NCBI RefSeq assembly: GCF_024296925.1
Contig: NZ_CP101125.1
Span: 2,296,501-2,360,500, forward strand
Reading direction: 5' to 3'
Length of the DNA: 64,000 nt
DNA from: Pseudomonas nunensis
GTDB taxonomy: Bacteria; Pseudomonadota; Gammaproteobacteria; Pseudomonadales; Pseudomonadaceae
Below the pieces are notes generated by a model that did no database searches, was not told the DNA's origin, and saw only the letters and a program-made list of their open reading frames with translations. Shown here one piece after another: positions 26,054 through 35,109 of this stretch. The first letter of the stretch is position 1; every line of letters starts with the position of its first letter. The position numbers and the translations under genes were made by a program.

Positions 26054-27895
26054 ATGAGCGAATTGATTCGAGTCGAAGACCTGCGCGTGGTCGCCTGTGG
26101 CGAGCGCGGTGAAACGGAAATCGTCAAAGGCGTGAGCTTCGCCCTGGAAAAAGGTGAAGTACTGGCGCTGATCGGTGAATCCGGCTCCGGCAAGACCACC
26201 ATCGCGTTGGCACTGCTGGGCTATGCACGACGCGGCTGCCGGTTGTCCGGCGGCGTGGTACAGGTCGGCGAGCACAACATGCTCGCCCTCAGCGAAAAGG
26301 AATTGCAGGGCCTGCGCGGCAACCGCGTGTCGTACATCGCGCAAAGCGCGGCGGCGGCGTTCAACCCGGCGAAAAAACTGATCGACCAAGTGGTTGAGGG
26401 CGCATTGATTCATGGCCTCGGCACCCGCGCAGTGCTTGAAGCCAAAGCCATCCAGTTGTTCCGCGACCTGGCGCTGCCGGACCCGGACCACATTGGCCAG
26501 CGCTACCCGCACCAGGTGTCCGGCGGGCAACTGCAACGGGTAATGGCGGCGATGGCGCTGATCAGTGATCCATTGCTGGTGGTGCTCGATGAACCGACCA
26601 CCGCCCTCGACGTCACCACGCAGATCGACGTGTTGCGCGCCTTCAAACGCGTGGTCCGTGAGCGCGGGGCCACGGCGGTCTACGTGTCTCACGATTTGGC
26701 CGTGGTCGCGCAAATGGCCGATCAGATCGTCGTGCTCAACGGCGGCCAGATCTTCGAACAGAGCGCCACCGCGCCGCTGCTCAAAGCCCCGTCCCACGAA
26801 TACACCCGCAGCCTGTTGGCGGCGGCGCGCCCCGACACCACGATTCGTCCACCCTGCGGTGTGGCGGAAGACACGCCGTTGCTGACGATTCAGGGCCTGA
26901 CCGCCGGTTACGGCAACAAAAACATGCACGGCATGCCATCGATTCGCGTGCTGGAAGACATCGACCTGACTGTGCGCCGGGGCCAAGCTATCGGCGTGAT
27001 CGGTGAGTCCGGTTCCGGTAAATCGACCTTGGCACGAGTGGTCGCGGGCTTGCTGACCCCGGCGCTCGGCGGCTTGACCTTCGACGGCCAACCCTTGGGC
27101 GGTTGCTTGTCCGAACGCACCGACGAACAGTTCCGTCGCATTCAGATGGTGTTCCAGAACGCCGACACCGCGCTCAACCCGATGCACAGCGTCAGCACCA
27201 TTCTGAGCCGGCCGTTGAAGATGTATTTCGGCCTCAAGGGCGCCGCGTTGCGCGAGCGCATTGGCGAACTGCTGGACTTGGTGCGTCTGCCTCGGACCTT
27301 GGCTGAGCGGCGGCCGAATGAGCTGTCCGGCGGGCAAAAGCAGCGGGTCAACCTGGCCCGGGCGCTGGCGGCGAAACCGGATCTGATCCTCTGCGATGAA
27401 GTCACCTCGGCACTGGACACGGTGGTCGGCGCAGCGATTCTCGAACTGCTGCGCGACCTGCGTCAGGAGCTGGGGGTTTCCTATCTGTTTATCAGCCACG
27501 ACATCTCCACCGTGCGCGCGCTGTGCGACGACATTGTGGTGATGTACAGCGGCCACAAGATCCAGGCCGGCACCCGTCAGTCGTTCGCCCAGGCACCGTT
27601 CCATCCTTACACCGACCTGTTGATTCATTCGGTGCCGGAACTGCGTCAGGGCTGGCTGGAAAACTGCGGCACCACCTGCGCCGAGCTGCCGCCGATTGGC
27701 GCCAGGGCCAACGTGCCGGAGCTGTGCACGTTCCTCAGTCGTTGCCCGGTGCGCGTCGATGGCCTGTGCAATCGCACCGCGCCGAACCGCCGGATCATCG
27801 ATGGCGGCAGTGAAATCCTCTGCCACCACGACAGCGCCGAGTTGCTGAAAACCCAGCAGGATGTGATCACCATGAGCCACGGAGCCTACGCATGA
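26054..27895 (+). CDS. Fused dipeptide-type ABC ATPase (two nucleotide-binding domains)
   Basis: 613 residues holding both ATPases of an oligopeptide importer in one chain (DppD-DppF fusion). Domain 1 has Walker A GESGSGKTTIA, signature VSGGQLQRV and Walker B VVLDEPTTALD. Domain 2 (from about 280) has GESGSGKSTLA, LSGGQKQRV and LILCDEVTSALD. The C terminus carries the cysteine-containing oligopeptide/dipeptide extension (LCTFLSRCPVRVDGLCNRTAP). It powers the permeases encoded upstream. The stop overlaps the ATG of the ferredoxin-like subunit, linking transport and oxidation in one translational unit. Confidence 0.92.
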   Translation: MSELIRVEDLRVVACGERGETEIVKGVSFALEKGEVLALIGESGSGKTTIALALLGYARRGCRLSGGVVQVGEHNMLALSEKELQGLRGNRVSYIAQSAAAAFNPAKKLIDQVVEGALIHGLGTRAVLEAKAIQLFRDLALPDPDHIGQRYPHQVSGGQLQRVMAAMALISDPLLVVLDEPTTALDVTTQIDVLRAFKRVVRERGATAVYVSHDLAVVAQMADQIVVLNGGQIFEQSATAPLLKAPSHEYTRSLLAAARPDTTIRPPCGVAEDTPLLTIQGLTAGYGNKNMHGMPSIRVLEDIDLTVRRGQAIGVIGESGSGKSTLARVVAGLLTPALGGLTFDGQPLGGCLSERTDEQFRRIQMVFQNADTALNPMHSVSTILSRPLKMYFGLKGAALRERIGELLDLVRLPRTLAERRPNELSGGQKQRVNLARALAAKPDLILCDEVTSALDTVVGAAILELLRDLRQELGVSYLFISHDISTVRALCDDIVVMYSGHKIQAGTRQSFAQAPFHPYTDLLIHSVPELRQGWLENCGTTCAELPPIGARANVPELCTFLSRCPVRVDGLCNRTAPNRRIIDGGSEILCHHDSAELLKTQQDVITMSHGAYA

Positions 27896-28200
27896 AGGGA
27901 CGTTTTGTGAGGCTGGCCGAGCAGGGCCGGCCGACCGTCAAACTGCAAGTGGACGGCGCAGCCATCGAGGCCTTGCAGGGCGATACCCTGATGGTCGCGT
28001 TGCTGACCCAGGGCAATGCGTTGCGCCAGTCGGAGTTCGACTCCGGCCGGCGCGCCGGTTTCTGCCTGATGGGCGCATGCCAGGATTGCTGGGTCTGGAC
28101 CCGCAGCGGTGAGCGTCTGCGCGCCTGTTCGAATGAAGTCCGCGAAGGGCTGGACATCGTCACCACACAACCGGAGGCGACATGGCCACTGCACGGATAG
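27892..28200 (+). CDS. [2Fe-2S] subunit of an opine-oxidase/HcnA-like dehydrogenase
   Basis: 102-residue small iron-sulfur protein. Cysteines C58, C63, C66 and C79 (GFCLMGACQDCWVW...RAC) give the plant-type 2Fe-2S spacing. The family includes the gamma subunits of D-hydroxyproline dehydrogenase and octopine/nopaline oxidases and HcnA of cyanide synthase. The ATG overlaps the ATPase stop (ATGA, 27892-27895), and the 3' end overlaps the next gene by 19 bp. It should relay electrons between the two flavoprotein subunits encoded next. A cyanide synthase is unlikely because the rest of the operon concerns uptake and amine metabolism. Confidence 0.82.
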   Translation: MKGRFVRLAEQGRPTVKLQVDGAAIEALQGDTLMVALLTQGNALRQSEFDSGRRAGFCLMGACQDCWVWTRSGERLRACSNEVREGLDIVTTQPEATWPLHG

Positions 28201-29557
28201 TCATAGTCGGCGCCGGGCCGGCGGGTATTCGCTGCGCCGAAACCCTGGTGGCGGCGGGGTTCAAACCGATCCTGATCGATGAAAATCGTCGGGATGGCGG
28301 GCAGATCTATCGTCGCCAGCCTGAAGGGTTTACCCGTAATTACGCGACGCTGTACGGCACCGAAGCGCGCAAGGCCCGGGACCTGCACGACAGTTTTGAT
28401 CGTCTGCGCGGCGTTATCGATTACCGCCCCGATACCTTGGTGTGGAACCTGACGGCGGGGCAATTGTGCTGTGTCAGCCAGGGTAAACACTCGACGGTGG
28501 ATTACGACGCACTGATCCTCTGTACCGGCGCCACTGACCGTTTGATGCCGATCGAAGGCTGGCAACTGGCGGGCACCTACAGCCTCGGCGGGGCGCAGAT
28601 TGCGCTCAAGTCCCAGGCGGTTTCCATTGGCCACAGCGTGGTGTTTATGGGCAGCGGGCCGTTGTTGTATCTGGTTGCCAGCCAATACGTGAAGGCGGGC
28701 GCGAAGGTGGCGGCGGTGCTCGACACCTCGCCGTTCAGCAAGCGCATTGGTGCCTTGCCCAAATTGCTGGCGCGGCCCGGATTGCTGTTCACCGGGATGA
28801 AATTGTTGGCGCAGCTGTATCAGGCGAAGATCCCGGTGCACCTGGGGATCAAACCTTTGCAAGTACGGGGCGATGCGGCCAGCGGTGTCAGTGGTGTCCG
28901 AATACTGACGGCGCGTGGCGAGGACTTGAGCATCGAGTGCGATGCCGTGGCGCTGGGTTATCACTTACGCCCGGAAACTCAACTGGCTGACCTGGCCGGT
29001 TGCCGTATGCGCTTTGACGAGGCGTCCGGTCAATGGTGGCTGGCAGTGGATGATGAAGGCCGGACCTCGGTCAGCGGCGTGTACGCGGCTGGCGATGGTT
29101 CGAAGATTCGCGGCGCGGATGCCGCCGAACACGCTGGACGGCTGGTCGCCATGGCGTTGCTGGAAGATCAGCAGCAACCGGTAAACGCCGGATTACGCGA
29201 CGAACAACGCCAGGCACTGGCCGTAATGGACCAGTTTCGCCTCGGTCTGGCCCAGGCGTTTCCCTGGCCTGCCGAGCAAGCCAAAGCCTTGCCTGACAGC
29301 GCCATCGTGTGCCGCTGCGAGATGATCAGCGCCGGTGAACTGCGCCGTACCGTCAGCGAGAAGGGCGCTTGCGAAGTCAATCGGGCCAAGGCTTTCAGCC
29401 GGGTTGGGATGGGCCGTTGCCAGGGCCGTTATTGTTCGCAGGCGGGCGCCGAAGTGATCGCCGCAGCGGCGGTGTCAGCGTGCAACAGGTCGGCCGCCAA
29501 CGCGGTCAGGCACCGGTCAAACCGCTTTCGATGCTCACCGAGGAGGTGTCGCCATGA
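28182..29557 (+). CDS. FAD/NAD(P)-binding subunit, HcnB/OoxA-like, with a C-terminal frameshift
   Basis: Flavoprotein with an N-terminal Rossmann motif (IVIVGAGPAGIRCAET) and a C-terminal bfd-like iron-sulfur site (CRC near 383 and GRCQGRYCS near 425). This pair is diagnostic for the alpha subunit of opine oxidase/D-hydroxyproline dehydrogenase-type enzymes. After AEVIAAAA the written frame runs into 29795 through the next gene. One extra base near 29470 (GCGGCCGGTGTC for GCGGCGGTGTC) gives GVSVQQVGRQRGQAPVKPL and a stop at 29555-29557, overlapping the next ATG as an operon gene should. I therefore give the end as 29557. Catalytic domains precede the shift, so function may survive. Confidence 0.8.
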
Positions 29558-30708
29558 CCGTACAGAAAGCCGATGTGTTGATTGTCGGGGGCGGCCTGAT
29601 GGGCTCGGCGACGGCATTTTTTCTGCGCAAGCGCGGCCAGTCGGTGATCTTGCTGGAGCGCGACCAGATCGGTCAGTACGCCAGCGGCGTGAACTTCGGC
29701 AACGTGCGGCGCCAGGGACGTTACCTCGGGCAACTGGAACTGGCCAACCGCTCCTGGGCATTGTGGAAACGCTTGCCGGAACTGATCGACGATGACCTGG
29801 AGTTCATCGCCAGTGGGCACATGCGCGTGTGTTATCGCGAAGATGAAATCGCCGAGCTGGAGGCGTATGCCGCCGCGCCTGAAGCTGCGCAACTGGATCT
29901 GAAAATCTATCGCGGTGCCGAGTTGCATCAGCGCTTTCCATTTCTCGGGAAAGACGTGAAGGGCGGCTCCTACGCGCCTCACGATGGTCACGCCAACCCG
30001 CGTCTCGCGGCCCCGGCGTTTGCCCGCGCCGCACGCCGACTCGGCGCGCAGATAGAGGAACAGACCGAAGTCGCCGAGGTGCAGAAAGTCGGCGGCGAAT
30101 TCAGCGTCACCACCACCGACGGTCGTCAGTTCAGCGCCGCGCAACTGCTGATCACGGCCGGGGCGTGGGGGCAAAAGCTTTCGGGTCAGTTCGGCGAACC
30201 AGTGCCACTGGACACCCACGGCCCGCAAATGGCCGTGACCGAACCGGTGCCCTACGCCTTGCCGACGGTGATCGGCGTCTACACCAAGATTCCAGAAGAA
30301 GTGATTTACTTCCGGCAGATTCCGCGCGGCAACATCGTCATCGGCGGCGGTTATCGCAGCAAACCGGACATGCTCAATCGCCGGGCCTACGTCGAGCCGC
30401 GCAGCATTCTCAACCAGATGGATCAAATGCGTCGCCTGCTGCCGGGTGTCGGCAATCTCAACATCATCCGCGTCTGGAGCGGCATCGAAGGTTATCTGCC
30501 AGACTCCTTGCCGATCATGGGCCCGAGTGGCACCACCGACGGTTTGTTCTACGCGTTCGGCTTCTGCGGTCACGGCTTCCAGCTCGGCCCCGGCGTCGGC
30601 GACGTGATGGCCGAACTGATCAGCACCGGCAGCACCAGCACTTCGATTGAGCCGTTCTCCATTCGCCGGTTCGCCCCTTTAGCCGAGCAACGGAGCAAGG
30701 CCTCATGA
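29554..30708 (+). CDS. FAD-dependent oxidase subunit, HcnC/OoxB-like
   Basis: 384-residue DAO-family flavoprotein. The dinucleotide motif VLIVGGGLMGSATAFFLRKR lies at residues 8-27, and a C-terminal FAD signature YAFGFCGHGFQLGPGVG lies at about 330-346. It is the beta (catalytic) subunit of the three-part dehydrogenase, where the N-substituted amino acid would be oxidised at the C-N bond to give a 2-oxo acid or aldehyde plus an amine. The ATG overlaps the upstream stop and the TGA overlaps the ArgE-like ATG (30705-30708). Relatives act on octopine, nopaline, D-hydroxyproline, glycine or sarcosine. Confidence 0.85.
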   Translation: MTVQKADVLIVGGGLMGSATAFFLRKRGQSVILLERDQIGQYASGVNFGNVRRQGRYLGQLELANRSWALWKRLPELIDDDLEFIASGHMRVCYREDEIAELEAYAAAPEAAQLDLKIYRGAELHQRFPFLGKDVKGGSYAPHDGHANPRLAAPAFARAARRLGAQIEEQTEVAEVQKVGGEFSVTTTDGRQFSAAQLLITAGAWGQKLSGQFGEPVPLDTHGPQMAVTEPVPYALPTVIGVYTKIPEEVIYFRQIPRGNIVIGGGYRSKPDMLNRRAYVEPRSILNQMDQMRRLLPGVGNLNIIRVWSGIEGYLPDSLPIMGPSGTTDGLFYAFGFCGHGFQLGPGVGDVMAELISTGSTSTSIEPFSIRRFAPLAEQRSKAS

Positions 30709-31862
30709 AACCCCGTGTACTGGATATTCTCAAACGCCTGATGGCCTTCGACACCGTGTCTTCGGAGTCGAACATGGCCCTGATCGAGTACGTGCGTGAC
30801 CTGCTGCTGAGCAAGGGCATCGAGTCGCTGATCGTCAAGGATGAAACCGGCAAGAAGGCCAACCTGTTCGCCAGCACTGGGCCGAAAAACCTGCCGGGAA
30901 TTCTGTTGTCCGGCCACACCGACGTGGTGCCGGCGGCGGGGCAGGCCTGGACCGTGCCGCCGTTCCAGGCGACGGTGCAGGACGGCAAGATCTACGGGCG
31001 CGGCAGTTGCGACATGAAGGGTTTTATTGCCCTGGCCATCGACGCCATGCTCGACGCCGCCGACCATTCGCTGAGCCGGCCGCTGCAACTGGCGCTGTCT
31101 CATGACGAAGAAACCGGTTGTGTCGGCGTGCGGCGTTTGCTCGACGTGCTGCACCTGACCCCGGTGCGCCCGTTTTTGTGCCTGATCGGCGAGCCGACCA
31201 ACATGCAATTCGTGCTCGGGCACAAGGGCAAGGGTTCGTATCGCACCTATTGCCGGGGACTGGAGGCGCATTCGTCGTTGGCGCCGCGCTCGGTCAATGC
31301 GATTCACGTGGCCTGCGATTTCATCGCCGCGCTGCGCCAGAGTCAGCAGCAATTGCAAGAGCAGGGCGCCCAGGACGCTGATTACGACGTGCCTTACAGC
31401 ACCGTGCATGTCGGGCAGATCGGCGGCGGTCGGGCGCTGAATATCGTGCCGAACCTGTGCACCCTGGATTTCGAAGTGCGCAACTTGCCGGCGGATAATC
31501 TGGATCAGTTTCTGGAGCAAATGCAGGAACGCGCTGAACTGATCGTGCGCGAAGCGCGGTTGTTGTCGAGCGTGGCAGCGATCGAGATCGAAACCCTTAA
31601 CGTCTATCCCGGTCTCGATACGCATCCGAGCGTCGAAGCGGTGCGCTTCCTGAAAAACTTCGCCGCGCCGGATACCGGCACGGCCAAGGTTTCGTTCGGC
31701 ACCGAGGGCGGGTTGTTCAAGCAGCGGCTGGATGTGCCAGTGGTGGTCTGCGGACCGGGCTCGATTGAACAGGCGCACAAGCCGGACGAGTTTATCGAGA
31801 TCAGCCAGATGGAGGCCGGGGAGCGGTTTCTTGAAGGATTGTTGGGGTCCCTGAAGCTGTAA
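30705..31862 (+). CDS. ArgE-like M20 deacylase (acetylornithine deacetylase family)
   Basis: 385-residue M20 metallopeptidase. The zinc-site motifs are GHTDVVPAAGQ, YGRGSCDMKG, HDEETGCVG (with the general-base glutamate pair) and the late FGTEGGLF and histidine in EQAHKPDEFI. It follows ArgE/acetylornithine deacetylase in layout, removing an N-acyl group from an amino acid. Because it is the last gene of a catabolic and uptake operon rather than an arginine-biosynthetic locus, it more likely deacylates the imported compound or an intermediate. The ATG overlaps the oxidase stop. A REP element follows. Confidence 0.85.
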   Translation: MKPRVLDILKRLMAFDTVSSESNMALIEYVRDLLLSKGIESLIVKDETGKKANLFASTGPKNLPGILLSGHTDVVPAAGQAWTVPPFQATVQDGKIYGRGSCDMKGFIALAIDAMLDAADHSLSRPLQLALSHDEETGCVGVRRLLDVLHLTPVRPFLCLIGEPTNMQFVLGHKGKGSYRTYCRGLEAHSSLAPRSVNAIHVACDFIAALRQSQQQLQEQGAQDADYDVPYSTVHVGQIGGGRALNIVPNLCTLDFEVRNLPADNLDQFLEQMQERAELIVREARLLSSVAAIEIETLNVYPGLDTHPSVEAVRFLKNFAAPDTGTAKVSFGTEGGLFKQRLDVPVVVCGPGSIEQAHKPDEFIEISQMEAGERFLEGLLGSLKL

Positions 31863-31904
31863 TCAGATCCCATGGCAAACAAAGATCAAATGTGGGAGAT
31901 CAAA

Positions 31905-31995
31905 TGTGGGAGCGAGCTTGCTCGCGATGGTGTCCTCTCAGTCGATATTTATGTCGCCTGACACACCGCTATCGCGAGCAAGCTCGCTCCCACAG
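31905..31995. repeat. Paired inverted REP element
   Basis: Inverted copies of TGTGGGAGCGAGCTTGCTCG and CGAGCAAGCTCGCTCCCACA form the arms. Just before it, GATCAAATGTGGGA is duplicated in tandem (31884-31911). The element ends the ArgE operon. The rest of the 289-bp gap before 32152 has no coding signal and must hold the promoter of the next gene. Confidence 0.85.
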
Positions 31996-32151
31996 CGTTC
32001 GGTGTTTATCCTGAAAGACCCTATACCCCCTCAGTAGAGCCTGCCGTCCCACCCCGAATTTCAGCATCCGACACTGTCCTCAAATCGCTTTCAGCATCCT
32101 CCTCCGCCACACCTCCCTAGACTGGAGCATGTCTCGGATCAGGACTCGACC

Positions 32152-33609
32152 ATGCTCAAGAATCGTTTGAAAGACCCCAGCCTTCTGGCAGAACTCGCGT
32201 ATGTGGACGGGCAGTGGATCGGCGCCGATAACGCCGCGACACTCGACGTCATCGACCCGGCCAGCGGCCAGTTACTCGCCCGTGTCCCGGCCATGCAAGG
32301 TGCGGAAACCCGGCGTGCCATCGAGGCCGCCGACAAAGCCTGGCCGGCCTGGCGCGCACGTCCGGCCGCCGAGCGTGCGGCGCTGCTGGAGCGCTGGTTT
32401 CAGGCCATGATCGACAACCTCGACGACCTGGCGCTGATCATGACCTGCGAGCAGGGCAAGCCACTGAACGAAGCCAAAGGCGAAATCCGCTACGGCGCCG
32501 GTTTCGTCAAATGGTTCGCCGAAGAGGCCCGACGAGTCTACGGCGAAACCATGCCGGCCCCCAGCGGCGACCGTCGATTGCTCACGCTCAAACAACCGGT
32601 GGGCGTCTGCGCCGCAATCACGCCGTGGAATTTTCCCAACGCAATGATCACCCGCAAATGCGCACCGGCATTGGCGGCGGGCTGCCCGATCATCGTCAAA
32701 CCCTCGGACCTGACACCGCTGTCGGCCTTGGCTTTAGCGGTATTGGCCGAACGCGTCGGCATTCCGGCCGGGGTGTTCAACGTGTTGACCGGCATGCCTG
32801 CCGGCATCGGCGAAGAGCTGACCAGTAACCCGACGGTGCGCAAGATTTCCTTCACCGGATCGACTGCCGTGGGCCGCTTGCTGATGCGCCAGAGCGCGGA
32901 ACACATCAAGCGTTTGAGTCTGGAACTGGGCGGCAATGCGCCGTTCATTGTGTTCGACGACGCGGACCTGGAGCAGGCCGTGGCCGGGATCATGCTCAGC
33001 AAGTTTCGCAACGCCGGCCAGACCTGCGTCTGCGCCAACCGGATTCTGGTGCAAAACGGCATCTACGAACGTTTCGCCCAGCGCCTGGTGGAAGAGGTGG
33101 GCAAGCTCAAGGTTGGCAACGGTCTCGACGCCGACGTCACCATCGGCCCGCTGATCAACCCGGCGGCGGTGAGCAAAGTTGCCCGGCACATTGACGATGC
33201 CTTGAGCCAAGGCGCGACATTACTCTGTGGCGGCATTCCCGAGGGCGACAACCAGTTCGTGCAACCCACGGTGCTCGGCGATACCCACGCCGGCATGTTG
33301 CTGGCCAACGAAGAAACCTTCGGCCCGGTCGCGCCCTTGATGCGGTTTACCTCTGAGGCCGAAGCCCTCGCGCTGGCCAACGCCACGCCTTACGGTCTGG
33401 GCGCCTACTATTTCACTCAGGATCTGCGTCGTTCATGGCGTTTCGGCGAGGCGCTGGAGTTCGGCATGGTCGGCCTCAACACCGGGATCATTTCCATGGA
33501 AGTCGCGCCGTTCGGTGGCATCAAGCAATCAGGCCTGGGCCGCGAGGGCAGCAAGTACGGCCTGGACGAATACCTTGAAGTCAAAGCCTTCCACATCGGC
33601 GGGCTGTAA
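32152..33609 (+). CDS. gabD: NAD(P)-dependent succinate-semialdehyde dehydrogenase-like
   Basis: 485-residue aldehyde dehydrogenase close to GabD. Diagnostic segments are EQGKPLNEAKGEI, ITPWNFPNAMITRK, LELGGNAPFIVFDDADLEQA, nucleophile region AGQTCVCANR, and GINTG-like VGLNTGIISMEVAPFGGIKQSGLGREG. It would oxidise succinate semialdehyde or a similar omega-oxo acid to the dicarboxylate. AGGA precedes the ATG. Together with the GabT-like transaminase at 36309 it forms a GABA-type pathway, though the true substrate may be another C4-C5 semialdehyde. The next gene starts 27 bp after its stop. Confidence 0.82.
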   Translation: MLKNRLKDPSLLAELAYVDGQWIGADNAATLDVIDPASGQLLARVPAMQGAETRRAIEAADKAWPAWRARPAAERAALLERWFQAMIDNLDDLALIMTCEQGKPLNEAKGEIRYGAGFVKWFAEEARRVYGETMPAPSGDRRLLTLKQPVGVCAAITPWNFPNAMITRKCAPALAAGCPIIVKPSDLTPLSALALAVLAERVGIPAGVFNVLTGMPAGIGEELTSNPTVRKISFTGSTAVGRLLMRQSAEHIKRLSLELGGNAPFIVFDDADLEQAVAGIMLSKFRNAGQTCVCANRILVQNGIYERFAQRLVEEVGKLKVGNGLDADVTIGPLINPAAVSKVARHIDDALSQGATLLCGGIPEGDNQFVQPTVLGDTHAGMLLANEETFGPVAPLMRFTSEAEALALANATPYGLGAYYFTQDLRRSWRFGEALEFGMVGLNTGIISMEVAPFGGIKQSGLGREGSKYGLDEYLEVKAFHIGGL

Positions 33610-33636
33610 TTCACAGACACTGGGGGAGGCACGTTG

Positions 33637-34716
33637 ATGAGCAAGACATTCAGAATCGCCGCGATCGCGGGCGATGGTATCGGCAAGGAAGTGCTGCCGG
33701 AAGGGTTGCGCGTGCTGGAGCAGGCCGCGAAGAAATGGCAGCTCGATCTGAGCATCGAAGTGCTGGATTGGGCGCACTGCGATTACTACCTGGAACACGG
33801 GCAGATGATGCCCGATGACTGGTTCGAACAGCTCAAGGGTTTCGACGCGATCTACTTTGGCGCCGTGGGCTGGCCGGAAAAAGTACCGGACCACATTTCC
33901 CTGTGGGGTTCGCTGTTGAAGTTTCGCCGCGACTTCGACCAGTATGTGAACATCCGTCCGGTGCGGTTGTTTCCCGGCGTGCCGTGCCCGTTGGCTGGGC
34001 GCAAGCCGGGTGACATCGATTTTGTGGTGATCCGTGAGAACACCGAGGGCGAGTACTCCTCGGTCGGCGGCAAGATGTTCGAAGGCACCGAGCATGAATT
34101 CGTGCTGCAGGAATCGGTGTTCACCCGGCGTGGCGTGGACCGGATTCTAAAATTCGCCTTCGACCTTGCCCAGACCCGACCACGCAAACGCCTGACGGCG
34201 GCGACCAAGTCCAACGGGATTTCCATCAGCATGCCGTACTGGGACGAACGCACAGCCTTGATGGCGGCGAAGTACCCGGAGATCACCTGGGATAAGCAGC
34301 ACATCGACATTCTGTGCGCGCGGTTTGTGCTGCAACCGGATCGGTTTGATGTGGTGGTGGCGTCGAATCTGTTTGGCGACATTCTTTCCGATTTGGGTCC
34401 GGCGTGTGCGGGGACCATCGGGATTGCGCCGTCGGCGAATCTTGATCCGGAGCGGCGGTTTCCGTCGTTGTTCGAACCGGTGCACGGATCGGCGCCGGAT
34501 ATCTATGGGCAGAACATCGCGAATCCGATTGCGATGATCTGGTCCGGGGCGTTGATGCTGGATTTCCTCGGCAATGGCGATGAACGCTATCGCGCGGCGC
34601 ATGACGGGATTTTGCAGGCGATTGAACGGGTGATTGCTGACGGCCCGATAACCCCGGACCTGGGCGGGAAGGGCTCGACGCAGGACGTCGGCAAAGCCAT
34701 CGCCGACATTCTCTAA
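33637..34716 (+). CDS. Tartrate dehydrogenase/decarboxylase family enzyme
   Basis: 359-residue metal- and NAD-dependent beta-decarboxylating dehydrogenase of the isocitrate/isopropylmalate family. AIAGDGIGKEVLPEG, VIRENTEGEYSS, ATKSNGISISMPYWDE, and the metal aspartates in NLFGDILSDLGPA are visible, and the layout follows TtuC/YeaU tartrate or D-malate dehydrogenases. GGGGGAGG before ATG 33637 selects that start over a TTG at 33634. It is 27 bp behind the GabD-like gene and probably cotranscribed. Products would be oxaloglycolate, D-glycerate or pyruvate, which suits the adjacent hydroxypyruvate reductase. Confidence 0.85.
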   Translation: MSKTFRIAAIAGDGIGKEVLPEGLRVLEQAAKKWQLDLSIEVLDWAHCDYYLEHGQMMPDDWFEQLKGFDAIYFGAVGWPEKVPDHISLWGSLLKFRRDFDQYVNIRPVRLFPGVPCPLAGRKPGDIDFVVIRENTEGEYSSVGGKMFEGTEHEFVLQESVFTRRGVDRILKFAFDLAQTRPRKRLTAATKSNGISISMPYWDERTALMAAKYPEITWDKQHIDILCARFVLQPDRFDVVVASNLFGDILSDLGPACAGTIGIAPSANLDPERRFPSLFEPVHGSAPDIYGQNIANPIAMIWSGALMLDFLGNGDERYRAAHDGILQAIERVIADGPITPDLGGKGSTQDVGKAIADIL

Positions 34717-34728
34717 CCTCTCGCCCCC

Positions 34729-35101
34729 CTGTAGGAGCGAGGCTTGCCCGCGAAGGCGTCATGCCAGTCAATATTAATGTCGACTGACACACCGCTTTCG
34801 CGAGCAAGCTCAGCTCCTACAAGGGATTTGCGCCGCGAAGTAGATTTTTGCCATCACCCATACCCTGTAGGAGCGAGGCTTGCCCGCGAAGGCGTCGTAC
34901 CAGTCAACATCGATGGCGACTGACACACCGCTTTCGCGAGCAAGCTCAGCTCCTACAAGGGATTTGCGCCTCGAAGTAGATTTTTGCCATCACCCATACC
35001 CTGTAGGAGCGAGGCTTGCCCGCGAAGGCGTCGTACCAGTCAATATTGTTGGCGACTGACACAATGTCTTCGCGGGCAAGCCTCGCTCCTACAGGTGTTC
35101 G
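34729..35101. repeat. Tandem array of a 136-bp REP-containing unit, about 2.7 copies
   Basis: GTAGGAGCGAGGCTTGCCCG begins at 34731, 34867 and 35003, an exact spacing of 136 bp. Each full unit contains a left REP arm, a variable centre, an inverted REP arm (CTCAGCTCCTAC) and a spacer GGGATTTGCGCC followed by TCGAAGTAGATT. The third unit ends after the inverted arm at about 35095. The array fills the gap between convergent genes. Confidence 0.92.
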
Positions 35102-35109
35102 GGGTGTGG

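Noticed and set aside
27892..30708. Hydrogen cyanide synthase hcnABC
   Set aside because: The subunit types are homologous, but the genes are fused by overlaps to an oligopeptide/opine importer and an ArgE-like deacylase, which fits opine-oxidase-type enzymes better.
31884..31911. 14-bp tandem duplication GATCAAATGTGGGA
   Set aside because: A single short duplication at a REP edge; no sign of function.
34729..35101. CRISPR array
   Set aside because: Units are 136 bp and palindromic REP modules, with no short repeat-spacer pattern and no cas genes.
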